Of a stretch of 64,000 bases of DNA, positions 25,227 through 33,916 are shown one piece after another. Every line of letters starts with the position of its first letter. The stretch's first letter is position 1. Origin of the DNA: JAJPXC01 sp964520525 (GTDB lineage: Bacteria > Bacteroidota > Bacteroidia > Bacteroidales > Muribaculaceae); the NCBI GenBank assembly GCA_964520525.1, contig CAZFNR010000003.1, forward strand, positions 1 to 64,000, given 5' to 3'. The translations under genes were made by a program, and so were the position numbers. The notes under the pieces are model-generated. The model had not been told where the DNA came from. It did not search any database and saw nothing but the letters and a program-made list of their open reading frames with translations.

Positions 25227-26624
25227 ATGATAGATAGGTACAAACTCTATTGCCGTACGTTTTTAATCGCGTTCTGGGTGGCCCAGTGCTTCGGATTTGT
25301 GTCGGAAGAGTTGTTGCCGCCAATCAATGCCCTGCGCTCTCCAGTGATGTTCTTATGTGACGTGGTGATACTAATTCTTGGTATCGTCACGCTGAGAATT
25401 AATCGTAACAAGGGTGATAACCGAGTAGTCGGCTTGTTTGCCTTGATAGCGGTTGTTTCAACCATTCTGATAAACCGCGAGGGCTTTCTTATGCTGTTTA
25501 ACGGGATGCGCGATTTCTTGGGGTTGCTCTTCATATTGCCCATCATGCGCTATATGCTCACCTGCAGTAAGGGAGGGGAGCGTTATGTCAAGATGTTTGA
25601 CCGCCAACTGATGATATATCTTTGGCTACAAGCTGTCTGTGTCACATGGCAGTTTGTGAAGTATGGAGCAGGAGATAACGTTGGGGGTACCATGGGCGAG
25701 GGGGCTTCGGGAGTAGTGTCTACCAGCATCTATTTTGTGTCGTTTTACCTGATGACCAAGCGGTGGGATGCCACTAAAAGTTATTTTCGCAATCTGTGGA
25801 ATAATTTCATCCTTGTGTTTCTGCTTTACCCTTCGTTTCTCAACGAGACAAAAATCAGTTTCATCTTTTTGCTGTGTTACTTCCTGTTGCTGATAAAACT
25901 TGACAAGGCGGCGGTTAGAAAATTCCTCTTAGCGATTCCAGCGCTTATCGCGGTTCTCGCTATTCTGTTTCCCATCTACCTCGATGTGACCGATCAGGAT
26001 GCCGACCGTGTGTTATCAGAGGAATTTTTCGACGATTATCTGTTCGGCGGCGAGGATCTCGACCGTATGGTGGAAGTTGCGTTGCTTGTGCAAGACGGAA
26101 CGATTGTAATCGAGGCCAGCGATGTTTGGAGCGTTGATATACCGCGTTTTACAAAGATACTGTGGCTGCCGCAGACGCTTGGAGATTCGAAGGGAGGAAT
26201 GATATTCGGTGCCGGCCTCGGACAGTTCAAGGGTGGTCAGTCGGTTGAAATGTCGCGATTTGCCAAAGATAACCAATGGGCATTGCTTGGTTCGCGCCCC
26301 TGGTCGTTTTTCGTGATTGTGCAACTTGGGTTACTTGGCTTGATTTGGTACATAGCCACAGCGGGCTGGATTTTGAACTACAAGCACCGTAGTTACGCAT
26401 ACGCTAAGAATATAAAGATTTATCTTACGGTCATATTGTCCTTGGTATTACTGTATAATGAATCGCTGAGGAGTTTCCAGTTTTGCGCCATATTGTTCTA
26501 CATCGCTCTCTATGCCACACTCAAGATAGGTCAACAGGACGATGAAGACCTGTCATATAATCATCTGATGCCCAATGAACAGAGACATGCGCCCGAAAAT
26601 ATCGGTACTGGTACCGGTTTATAA
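25227..26624 (+). CDS. Wzy/O-antigen-ligase-like membrane polymerase
   Basis: A 465-residue protein with about ten predicted membrane segments and a large central extracytoplasmic loop (about residues 255-335). FLNETKISFIFLL and GAGLGQF are typical of the O-antigen polymerase/ligase superfamily. In this locus it most likely polymerises the flipped repeat units in the periplasm. Such proteins have little sequence identity, so the assignment rests on topology, motifs and position right after the Wzc-like kinase. The end overlaps the next gene by 50 nt. Confidence 0.75.
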   Translation: MIDRYKLYCRTFLIAFWVAQCFGFVSEELLPPINALRSPVMFLCDVVILILGIVTLRINRNKGDNRVVGLFALIAVVSTILINREGFLMLFNGMRDFLGLLFILPIMRYMLTCSKGGERYVKMFDRQLMIYLWLQAVCVTWQFVKYGAGDNVGGTMGEGASGVVSTSIYFVSFYLMTKRWDATKSYFRNLWNNFILVFLLYPSFLNETKISFIFLLCYFLLLIKLDKAAVRKFLLAIPALIAVLAILFPIYLDVTDQDADRVLSEEFFDDYLFGGEDLDRMVEVALLVQDGTIVIEASDVWSVDIPRFTKILWLPQTLGDSKGGMIFGAGLGQFKGGQSVEMSRFAKDNQWALLGSRPWSFFVIVQLGLLGLIWYIATAGWILNYKHRSYAYAKNIKIYLTVILSLVLLYNESLRSFQFCAILFYIALYATLKIGQQDDEDLSYNHLMPNEQRHAPENIGTGTGL

Positions 26625-27567
26625 TGTCGAGAAGTATCTGCCTCGTTGTCTTGACTCGGTGCTGGGACAGACGTTTCAAGACTTTGAAATAGTCTGCGTG
26701 AACGATGCGTCGCCTGACGACTCGATGGCGGTGTTAAGGCGTTATGCCGAAGCTGACAGTCGAGTGGTCATTATCGACAAGCCCCAAAACGAGGGTCTCA
26801 TGATGGCCCGACGCACGGGATATAAAAACGCCCGAGGTGATTATTTTTTCTTCCTCGATAGTGATGATTATCTGCCCCAAGACGCACTACAAGCCCTCTA
26901 CGAGCGAACGAATGAAAGCGGGGCGGACATCACGGTGGGTAACATGGAACTTGTCAATGAACGGGGTGGTAAGGTGCTTAGGCCAAGGGCTCGGCGGGTT
27001 GGAGCGTCATCAAGGAGCTATCTGAAGTGGATGCTCAATTGGGGCTCGCCGTCGCTGTGCGGGTCGCTGTTCAGCCGAAAATTGTTTGATGGGTATGAGT
27101 ACACAGCTTTGATGCGTCAAGGTTTTTCGGAGGATAGGATTCTGCTTACGGAGATTCTTACACGGCGCAATCCGCAGATAGCAGCTGTTGATGTCGTAAC
27201 ATACTATTATTGGCTAAACAATGAATCAATCACGCGAAAGCGTCCGAACGATAAGTCGGTCGCTGAGCAATTCAACGCGCTTTATCTGTGTTATGATATA
27301 GTTAATGAGGCAAAATGGGGACTTGATGACGACAACAAAAACTTTATCATACGTTATCTGAGTCTATATGTCGAAAAAGGGTGTAGCCCGGTGCTGTTGA
27401 AGTCGATTGATGGCCGGAACGTCGATTTTCTGCGTTTCAATGAGATGAAACGCTATGTGGGGGCGAGGCTTGCCGCGCACACTTGGCTTTGCTGCAATAT
27501 GCCGCTATATCGGCCGATGATGCATGGCATCAGACTTATGATAAGGCGGTTGCAAGGTAAGGACTAA
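26575..27567 (+). CDS. Family 2 glycosyltransferase
   Basis: A GT-A-fold glycosyltransferase of 330 residues: ISVLVPVYNVEKYLPRCLDSV at the N-terminus, FEIVCVNDASPDDS (nucleotide binding), the DXD-type FFLDSDDYL near residue 97, and a middle region including SEDRILLTEIL. It likely adds one sugar of the repeat unit at the cytoplasmic face. The frame start at 26575 lies inside the preceding polymerase gene; ATG 26587 (MRPKISVLVPVYN) is an equally good start and shortens the overlap to 38 nt. Confidence 0.88.
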   Translation: MNRDMRPKISVLVPVYNVEKYLPRCLDSVLGQTFQDFEIVCVNDASPDDSMAVLRRYAEADSRVVIIDKPQNEGLMMARRTGYKNARGDYFFFLDSDDYLPQDALQALYERTNESGADITVGNMELVNERGGKVLRPRARRVGASSRSYLKWMLNWGSPSLCGSLFSRKLFDGYEYTALMRQGFSEDRILLTEILTRRNPQIAAVDVVTYYYWLNNESITRKRPNDKSVAEQFNALYLCYDIVNEAKWGLDDDNKNFIIRYLSLYVEKGCSPVLLKSIDGRNVDFLRFNEMKRYVGARLAAHTWLCCNMPLYRPMMHGIRLMIRRLQGKD

Positions 27568-27606
27568 ATGCGCACATACATTGGTCTTAAATAAAAAGAA
27601 CTCAGT

Positions 27607-28656
27607 ATGATTGGAAAACAGATTACGGACAAGATAGTCGTAGTGGGGACGAGTCCCGAGGGGCGCGGTGGAGTCGCATCGGTGATAGCGAGCCACCGGA
27701 GGATGATGGAGTCGTTTAATTTCATCAAAATCCATGTAGATAGCCCTCTGAAGTTCGTTTTGCCATTGACGGGGATTATCAAGTCGTTGCGGTTTGTGCC
27801 TCGCCGGTACAAGGTGGCGCATATCCACTCATCGTCATATTCTGATTTTTATCGTTGCTCGCTTTTTGTGATATTGTTCAAGGCTTTGGGCAAGAAGGTC
27901 ATATTGCATATGCATGGTGCGAATTTTGATAATTTTTATGGCGAAGGCCGCGCTTATGTGCGTAAGATATTCAGAATGTCGGATGAGGTCCTTGCCGTTT
28001 CATCGTACTATGCCGATTTCATGCGTTCCCATCATCTGAACGACAATGTCAAATGCCTGCACAACGGAGTAGCCGGACGGGAGCAGGATGCCGCATCTGT
28101 GCCCTCAAAAGGTGACGGGGTGGCAAATTTGTCGTATTTCGGTGCAATCGATGACAGAAAGGGAATTTTTGACGTGCTTGAGGCGATTGGAGAAGATCGC
28201 GATTATTTCACCGGTAAGATTAGGTTTCGCATAGGTGGAATAGGTAATCTCCAAAAGCTAAATTCGATAATAGAAAAATACGGTCTTCATGATATTGTGG
28301 AATATCTTGGCTGGATTGACTCGGCTGGAAAAGAGCGGTTGCTGGCGTCTACTGATGTGTTTGTCCATCCATCGCGGTCGGAATCTTTCGGAATATCGAT
28401 TTTGGAGGCGATGGATTTCGGCCTGCCTATAATCACGACCAATGTAGGCGGTATCCCCGATCTTGTGACTGACGGAGCCAATGGCCTCGTCGTCGCCCCG
28501 GGTGACAAACCGCGTATAAGAGAGGCTATAATCAAGCTTATTAATGACCCGTCGTTGCGCGGTGAACTGGGCGCTAATTCGAAGTTGGCGGCCAAGAGAT
28601 TCTATTTCCCTTTCATAGAGCGACAGCTCCAGGATGTGTATCAGTCTCTTTTGTAA
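27607..28656 (+). CDS. Family 4 glycosyltransferase
   Basis: The 349-residue protein is a GT-B retaining glycosyltransferase. Seen: the N-terminal KIVVVGTSPEGRGGVASVIASH (acceptor loop), YFGAIDDRKGIFDVLEAI (start of the donor domain), VFVHPSRSESFGISILEAMDFGLPIITTNVGGIPDLV with the EX7E motif (E..E around residues 260-268). It would transfer a sugar in repeat-unit assembly. 39 nt after the GT2 gene. Confidence 0.92.
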   Translation: MIGKQITDKIVVVGTSPEGRGGVASVIASHRRMMESFNFIKIHVDSPLKFVLPLTGIIKSLRFVPRRYKVAHIHSSSYSDFYRCSLFVILFKALGKKVILHMHGANFDNFYGEGRAYVRKIFRMSDEVLAVSSYYADFMRSHHLNDNVKCLHNGVAGREQDAASVPSKGDGVANLSYFGAIDDRKGIFDVLEAIGEDRDYFTGKIRFRIGGIGNLQKLNSIIEKYGLHDIVEYLGWIDSAGKERLLASTDVFVHPSRSESFGISILEAMDFGLPIITTNVGGIPDLVTDGANGLVVAPGDKPRIREAIIKLINDPSLRGELGANSKLAAKRFYFPFIERQLQDVYQSLL

Positions 28657-28685
28657 AATGCGAAATATCATAAATAAGTAATACG

Positions 28686-29576
28686 ATGAAAATAATCGAG
28701 AACTTACCATTATCCTGCCAAAAGGGGATAGGAGCGATTTCCCGCCATTTTCCGCGGGAGATACTCTCATTGAGAAACTATATTTGGTCGCATAAATTTA
28801 TTGATTGGAAAAATCCCAAGACATTACAGGAATATGTCTTCAAATTGATAATTGATGCTGCCAAAGACCCCGAAAAGCTGCAGTCGCTGGCAGATATGGC
28901 CGATAAGGTCAAGGTGAGAGAATATGTCAGTCAGCGTGTGGGGGAGAAGTATCTGACAAAGCTTTACGGACATTGGAAGAATGCTTCGGATATAGATTGG
29001 GATGCGTTGCCTCAGAAGTTCGCGATAAAGACCAATAATGGATGCGGGACAAACATAATAGTCCGTGATAAGTCAAAGCTCGACATCGCTGACGCGGAGC
29101 GTAAACTGCGGAAGTGGTTGGAGTATCCCTATGGCCAGTTGACCGGTCAGCCTCATTACTGGGCCATTGAGCCTGAGATATTGGCAGAGGAACTTCTGGA
29201 AATCGATGGTGACCCGACTGCATTGCCTGCCGACTACAAATTCCTGTGTTTCAACGGTCAGCCTAAGTATATAATCTACTATGAGGGCCGTAGGGTGAAT
29301 GGTCACGAGTTTTATAACGCTGTGTATGATTTGGATTGGAATCCGGTGGATTCATCGGTAGTTAAAAATCCGGTCAAGCACAGTGTGGCGCGCCCGGAAT
29401 CGTTGGCTGAAATGACCGAGGTGGCTAAGGCTTTGAGTAAAGGGCTACCGCTGGTGAGGGTTGATATGTATGATATCAATGGCCGCCCTGTGTTCGGAGA
29501 ATTGACGTTCACCCCCGATGCGCGTATTACTTTCACGGAGGAGTATCTCACAAAGATTATGGAGGAGATTAGGTAG
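28686..29576 (+). CDS. TupA-like ATP-grasp protein
   Basis: The 296-residue sequence matches the TupA-like ATPgrasp family: LPQKFAIKTNNGCGTNIIV (ATP-binding loop, about residues 103-122), the WAIEPEILAEELL strand, DYKFLCFNGQPKYI, and the C-terminal PLVRVDMYDINGRPVFGELTFTP with metal/ATP residues. The prototype links amino-acid-type groups in teichuronopeptide synthesis; in capsule loci these proteins probably attach an amino-acid or similar group to a uronate. That fits the neighbouring ManNAcA genes, but is inference. Last gene of the first plus-strand arm of the locus. Confidence 0.82.
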   Translation: MKIIENLPLSCQKGIGAISRHFPREILSLRNYIWSHKFIDWKNPKTLQEYVFKLIIDAAKDPEKLQSLADMADKVKVREYVSQRVGEKYLTKLYGHWKNASDIDWDALPQKFAIKTNNGCGTNIIVRDKSKLDIADAERKLRKWLEYPYGQLTGQPHYWAIEPEILAEELLEIDGDPTALPADYKFLCFNGQPKYIIYYEGRRVNGHEFYNAVYDLDWNPVDSSVVKNPVKHSVARPESLAEMTEVAKALSKGLPLVRVDMYDINGRPVFGELTFTPDARITFTEEYLTKIMEEIR

Positions 29577-29594
29577 AGACGTTTAATATCTGCC

Positions 29595-29663
29595 GCACAT
29601 TCATGGAGAATGTGCCCTGAATGCACGAAACAGGGTCTCGCTATTGCGGGACCCTGTTTCGTG
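29595..29663. terminator. Twin hairpins between convergent genes
   Basis: First hairpin: GCACATTC (29595-29602) with GAATGTGC (29608-29615). Second, stronger: CACGAAACAGGGTC (29624-29637) with GACCCTGTTTCGTG (29650-29663), a perfect 14-bp stem. T-rich sequence follows on the right. It separates the TupA-like gene from the oppositely oriented Wza-like gene. Confidence 0.85.
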
Positions 29664-29685
29664 TATTTTGATTATTTGTGTCGCG

Positions 29686-30489
29686 TTAGTCGACGGTGAG
29701 CGCGATGACGAGCGACGCGATAACTGATGCCGCACTGACTACCGTTGAAATCACCGAAATTTTATAGGCGTTGAACTGATTGTATTTTGAGTTGTCTTTT
29801 TGTATTTTGTTGGGCTCGACAATCACCACGTCGTTCTGTTTCAGATAGAAGTAGGGAGACTCAAGAGTCTTGGAGTCGTTGAGGTTGAAGTGGTGGTAGG
29901 TGAGTTTCCCCTTTTCCTCGCGTATGAGCAGCACATTCTCGCGCTCGCCATGCACGGTGAGGTCGCCGGCGGCTGCCAAGGCGTCGAGCAGTGTGAAACG
30001 CTGGGTCTTTACCTGCTTCATGCCTGGCAACTGGACTTCGCCGAGCACGTTGACGCGGAAACTGAGCAAATCAACTCGGACAATCGGATTCTCAACGTCG
30101 GCACTGATGCGGTCCTCGAGATATTTTGTGAGGTCTTGGACGGTCATGCCTTCGACATGGATTTTGCCGAGCACGGGGAATAGGATATCGCCTTCGCGGT
30201 CGACAACGTAGGTCTGCATGACGTATTGTGTCGGCACAGACGCCGAGCCTCGCATGGAGGGATTGATAGGCGGCATGTTGTACTCGGCAGTGGCTGACGG
30301 AATCAAGGAGTTGACTGAAATCATCAACTCGTCGTCGGGGACGATTTTTATTTTGTAGTCGCCGACAGGGATGACCCCGTCGGTCTGATTCTTGATATCC
30401 TCAAAATATGTCAAGGATGTTTTCGACGAACTGCATGAGGTGAATATCAAAATCAAGGCCGAGGCCAAAACGGCGAGTTTGCTTCTCAT
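29686..30489 (-). CDS. Polysaccharide export lipoprotein (Wza-like)
   Basis: Outer-membrane polysaccharide export protein, Poly_export/SLBB type. A lipoprotein signal ends in FTSC (lipidated Cys near residue 19). Domain pieces: IVPDDELMISVNSL and VDREGDILFPVLGKIHVEGMT (Poly_export), then FRVNVLGEVQLPGMKQVKTQRFTLLDALAAAGDL (SLBB), and a C-terminal membrane-like segment (ISVISTVVSAASVIASLVIAL). Shorter than E. coli Wza, as usual in Bacteroidota. The ATG at 30489 starts the signal peptide and is preferred over a TTG at 30501. It is on the opposite strand to the rest of the capsule genes. Confidence 0.93.
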   Translation of the reverse strand: MRSKLAVLASALILIFTSCSSSKTSLTYFEDIKNQTDGVIPVGDYKIKIVPDDELMISVNSLIPSATAEYNMPPINPSMRGSASVPTQYVMQTYVVDREGDILFPVLGKIHVEGMTVQDLTKYLEDRISADVENPIVRVDLLSFRVNVLGEVQLPGMKQVKTQRFTLLDALAAAGDLTVHGERENVLLIREEKGKLTYHHFNLNDSKTLESPYFYLKQNDVVIVEPNKIQKDNSKYNQFNAYKISVISTVVSAASVIASLVIALTVD

Positions 30490-30689
30490 TGTAAAAATCA
30501 AATTTTGTAAATGACTGTTTTTTATATTAAAATTAACGGCCTTTGTAGCTCTTTATTGTGACAAGCCGAGTAATTTGGTGAACGCGAAGTTAGTCAATAT
30601 ATTTCAAATGGCAATATGCGCGGTGGGTGTTGTCGGCGGAGATTTAAGTGGAGGTCGAGGGTGGATTTTGCGGATAAAACGCGAACTTG

Positions 30690-30720
30690 TTGAGGAAACA
30701 GTGGAAAAAATGTAAATTTG
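30690..30720 (+). promoter_or_regulatory. Promoter of the flippase gene
   Basis: TTG (30690-30692), 20-nt spacer, TAAATTTG (30713-30720). It lies 28 nt before the Wzx-like start. The minus-strand promoter of the Wza-like gene must also be in 30490-30690; CGAAGTTA (30585-30592, TAACTTCG on the minus strand) is a weak candidate. Confidence 0.65.
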
Positions 30721-30748
30721 CATTTAATTTTCATTCTTTTAAACTTTA

Positions 30749-32317
30749 ATGACACCTGCCCCTGACATGGCCAATCAAAAAGAGGATACATCAGCGAAAG
30801 CCGAGCGATTGGCGAAAAATTCGCTGTTTATATATCTGCGGATGCTGATTATCATGGTTGTCACGCTCTACACTTCAAGGGTTGTGCTTGAAGCGCTGGG
30901 AGTTACTGATTTCGGCATATATAATGTTGTTGCCGGCCTTGTGACTTTTTTGAGTTTTTTCAATGTCTCGTTGGTTAATGCGATACAACGCTACCTTAAC
31001 ATAGGAATCGCGAAAAACGACCCGGCGTTGACACGAAAATATTTCAACCAATGTATGTGCCTATACTTATGGTTCGTGGCGGGTGTGTTGATTGTCGGTG
31101 AAACTGCCGGGTCATGGTTTGTGCTGAACAAACTTGTCATTCCGCCCGATAGGCTCGACGCTGCGTTCTGGGCCTATCAGTTCGCATTGCTTTACGGTGT
31201 GATTAATGTCGTCCAAATCCCGTATATGGGCGTGTTGATAGCCCGCGAGCGTATGTCGGTTTATGCTTATATGGCTTTTATCGAGGTGATTTTTAAGCTG
31301 GTCTGTGTTTATGCGCTGCTCATCTGTCCCGCTCCTGACCGATTGCCATTGTACTCGGCTTTTTTGGCGATAAGCATGGGCGTTTGCACCTTTATCTATG
31401 TCTGGTATTGTCGACGTTTTCAGGAAACTCGGCTTTGTTGGGTATGGGACAAGCAGCTTGTCAAGGAGATGGGGCGTTTCATCGGGATGACTCTTTTCGG
31501 GTCTTTCGCCTGGTTGGTCGGCGCTCAAGGGACCAACATACTGTTGAACTTGTTCTTCGGGCCTGTGGTCAACGCGAGCCGCGGCATCGCGATTCAGGTG
31601 AGCGGCACGATAAACCGCTTTACCGACAGCATCATCACCGCCTTAAAGCCACAGATAGTTCAATCGTACGCGTCAAATGAAATCGGTTATATGCACAGCC
31701 TCATCCACAAGGGCTCGGTTTATGCTTTCATATTCATGTCGATGCTTTCCGCTCCGCTGCTTTTGAACATCAACACGGTTCTTGACCTATGGCTCGTTGA
31801 CGTGCCTGATTATGCGGGCTTGTTCACTCAGCTTGTCGTCTTGGAGTTGCTCGTCTATACGCTTCAAAACCCGCTGAGTATCGCCGCCAACGCTACCGGG
31901 AATCTCAAACGTTGCCAAGTCATAGGCCGCCTGTTTCATATCATCGCCTTGCCCTTGAGCTACCTGTTGCTGAAGATATGGCACGACCCCGTCCTGCCGT
32001 TTTGGGTGCTGATACTCATGGCTTTTTGTTTCCTCGTGTACAGCGTTTATGACCTCCATGAGCAGGTGGGCTTGACCTACTCGGGGTATTTCAGGTGCGT
32101 TGTCAAACCGATTGCCATAACAATCTTACCGCTACTGGCCGTCCTCTTGTCGGTTAACTCTTTTATTGCCGAGGGGATTGTCAGAATCTTGGTCGACGGA
32201 GTTGTGGTGCTGGCGATTGTGCTGCCGGTGGTCTATATCTTTGTCATGGGGCGGCAGGAAAGGAACTATGTGAAAAAAATGTTAAGAAAAACACCGTTGG
32301 CTAAATTCGTGGAATAG
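30749..32317 (+). CDS. Oligosaccharide flippase (Wzx-like)
   Basis: The 522-residue membrane protein has about 12-14 hydrophobic segments and the MATE/Wzx-type start SLFIYLRMLIIMVVTLYTSRVVLEALGVTDFGIYNVVAG. It should flip lipid-linked repeat units across the inner membrane for the Wzy-like polymerase. The short N-terminal arm (about 20 residues) is charged. Own promoter; ends before the structured intergenic region in front of wecC. Confidence 0.9.
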   Translation: MTPAPDMANQKEDTSAKAERLAKNSLFIYLRMLIIMVVTLYTSRVVLEALGVTDFGIYNVVAGLVTFLSFFNVSLVNAIQRYLNIGIAKNDPALTRKYFNQCMCLYLWFVAGVLIVGETAGSWFVLNKLVIPPDRLDAAFWAYQFALLYGVINVVQIPYMGVLIARERMSVYAYMAFIEVIFKLVCVYALLICPAPDRLPLYSAFLAISMGVCTFIYVWYCRRFQETRLCWVWDKQLVKEMGRFIGMTLFGSFAWLVGAQGTNILLNLFFGPVVNASRGIAIQVSGTINRFTDSIITALKPQIVQSYASNEIGYMHSLIHKGSVYAFIFMSMLSAPLLLNINTVLDLWLVDVPDYAGLFTQLVVLELLVYTLQNPLSIAANATGNLKRCQVIGRLFHIIALPLSYLLLKIWHDPVLPFWVLILMAFCFLVYSVYDLHEQVGLTYSGYFRCVVKPIAITILPLLAVLLSVNSFIAEGIVRILVDGVVVLAIVLPVVYIFVMGRQERNYVKKMLRKTPLAKFVE

Positions 32318-32489
32318 GCGCGAATAAGGACGCGTTACAAAAACGCGAGGTTTCGGCCTGCGTCAGTCGGCGAAATGATTCGGCTTGAGATTCAGGATTT
32401 GAATGATAATTTTATTTGGTTGATAATCAGTGAATTACTCTCCCCTGTGAAAATTTAAAAATTGCGCAAAAAAATAGAAAAAATTTCAT

Positions 32490-32497
32490 TAAATTTG
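32490..32497 (+). promoter_or_regulatory. -7 promoter element of a candidate small RNA
   Basis: TAAATTTG is an exact -7 box. The expected start is about 32502. The -33 position is weak (TTG near 32462, spacer too long). A second complete promoter lies 150 nt further on, just before wecC, so this one most likely serves a separate RNA. Confidence 0.55.
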
Positions 32498-32501
32498 CAA
32501 A

Positions 32502-32601
32502 GCGTAATCACGTTAGCGGTGGCTCTAAGGAGGTTCCCGCCACTTGCTGACGCTAAGTTTAAGTTTATCGAACCTCTTAATGCGTGAACTATAGCTTTTT
32601 G
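32502..32601 (+). ncRNA. Candidate structured RNA with pseudoknot
   Basis: Three helices can form at once: outer TCACG (32508-32512) with CGTGA (32583-32587); a hairpin TTAGCG (32513-32518) with CGCTAA (32551-32556), continued by GTGGC (32519-32523) with GCCAC (32539-32543); and the hairpin loop AGGAGGTTC (32528-32536) with GAACCTCTT (32570-32578), nine consecutive pairs including one G-U, which closes a pseudoknot. A T-run follows (32596-32600). The preceding promoter and following wecC promoter argue for an independent transcript. Known Bacteroidales RNA classes with this promoter-to-terminator layout exist (e.g. the Bacteroidales-1 motif), but I cannot confirm membership. Confidence 0.5.
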
Positions 32602-32618
32602 TCGATACTCTATGAAAT

Positions 32619-32650
32619 TTTGGCAATTGGCTTTTTTATATGTAAATTTG
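32619..32650 (+). promoter_or_regulatory. Promoter of wecC
   Basis: TTTG (32619-32622), 20-nt spacer, TAAATTTG (32643-32650): full consensus. Transcription would begin about 28 nt before the wecC start. Confidence 0.75.
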
Positions 32651-32684
32651 CGCGACAAAATAAATATTCTATTATTAGAATGCT

Positions 32685-33899
32685 ATGAAAAGAGTTAAAG
32701 CGTGTTTCATGGGCCTTGGCTACATAGGCTTGCCCACGGCGATTATCGCAGCCAAGCATGGAATTAATGTTACGGGAGTAGACGTTAACCCCGATGTCGT
32801 TGCCAAAACCAACGCAGGGCATCTGCATATTGTTGAACCCGGGCTCGGCGACCTGCTCAAAGAGGTCGTTGCCGACGGCAGTCTGCACGCTGTTACCAAA
32901 CCGGAGGTGAGCGATGCGTATTTTATGGTTGTACCCACGCCGTTCAAAGGGAATCATGAGCCTGACACCTCGTTTGTCGAGGCTGCTACACGCGCCGTAA
33001 TCCCCGTGCTGAAAGAGGGCGACCTCTATGTCATAGAGTCAACTTCGCCTGTCGGGACGACCGAGGCGATGGCCGAAATAATATATGCCGAGCGTCCGGA
33101 GCTGAAAGGAAAGATTTATATCGCATACTGCCCCGAGCGCGTGCTCCCCGGCAATGTGATATATGAACTCGTGCACAACGACCGCGTGATTGGCGGTATC
33201 GACGAGGCATCGACCAAGAAAGCTATTGAGTTTTATTCGCATTTTGTCAAAGGCACGCTCCACCCCACAAACGCCCGCACCGCCGAGATGTGCAAGCTCA
33301 CCGAAAACTCGTCGCGCGACGTGCAGATTGCGTTTGCCAACGAGTTGTCGCTAATCTGCGACCGCGCCGGCATCAATGTGTGGGAACTCATAGAACTCGC
33401 CAACAAGCACCCCCGCGTCAACATCTTGCGCCCCGGTTGTGGTGTCGGAGGACATTGCATCGCTGTCGATCCTTATTTCCTGACAGCCGACTTCCCCAAC
33501 GAGTCGAAAATCATAGCCACCGCCCGCGCCATCAACAATTACAAAGCTGACTGGTGCGCCGAAAAAGTGGTTAACGCCATGCTTCGCTTTGAACTTGACA
33601 ATCACCGCAAACCCACCGTTGCCATGATGGGAGTCGCGTTCAAACCCGACATCGACGACCTCCGCGAATCGCCCGCCAAATATATAATCACCAAAGTGAT
33701 GCAACGCTGCAACAACGGCGATGTCCTTGTCGTTGAGCCTAATGTGGAGACCCACAACGTGTTTAAGCTGACACCCTATGAGGAGGCTTATGAAAAAGCC
33801 GACATCGTTGTGTTCCTCACCGCCCACACGCCGTTTAAATCGCTGCCCTGGCGTGACGACAAGGTGATTCTGGACTTCTGCGGAGTGTTCAAAAAATAA
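32685..33899 (+). CDS. wecC: UDP-N-acetyl-D-mannosamine dehydrogenase
   Basis: Oxidises UDP-ManNAc to UDP-ManNAc-uronate with two NAD. Seen: Rossmann start MGLGYIGLPTAIIAAKHGINVTGVDV, the central PERVLPGN region, and the catalytic Cys in GCGVGGHCIAVDPYFL (about residue 262), plus the C-terminal GVAFKPDIDDLRESPA. Length 404 is normal. It pairs with wecB (34642-35802), which supplies its substrate, around a TagA-type transferase. Confidence 0.93.
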   Translation: MKRVKACFMGLGYIGLPTAIIAAKHGINVTGVDVNPDVVAKTNAGHLHIVEPGLGDLLKEVVADGSLHAVTKPEVSDAYFMVVPTPFKGNHEPDTSFVEAATRAVIPVLKEGDLYVIESTSPVGTTEAMAEIIYAERPELKGKIYIAYCPERVLPGNVIYELVHNDRVIGGIDEASTKKAIEFYSHFVKGTLHPTNARTAEMCKLTENSSRDVQIAFANELSLICDRAGINVWELIELANKHPRVNILRPGCGVGGHCIAVDPYFLTADFPNESKIIATARAINNYKADWCAEKVVNAMLRFELDNHRKPTVAMMGVAFKPDIDDLRESPAKYIITKVMQRCNNGDVLVVEPNVETHNVFKLTPYEEAYEKADIVVFLTAHTPFKSLPWRDDKVILDFCGVFKK

Positions 33900-33916
33900 A
33901 ATACCCGGTTTTGCAG

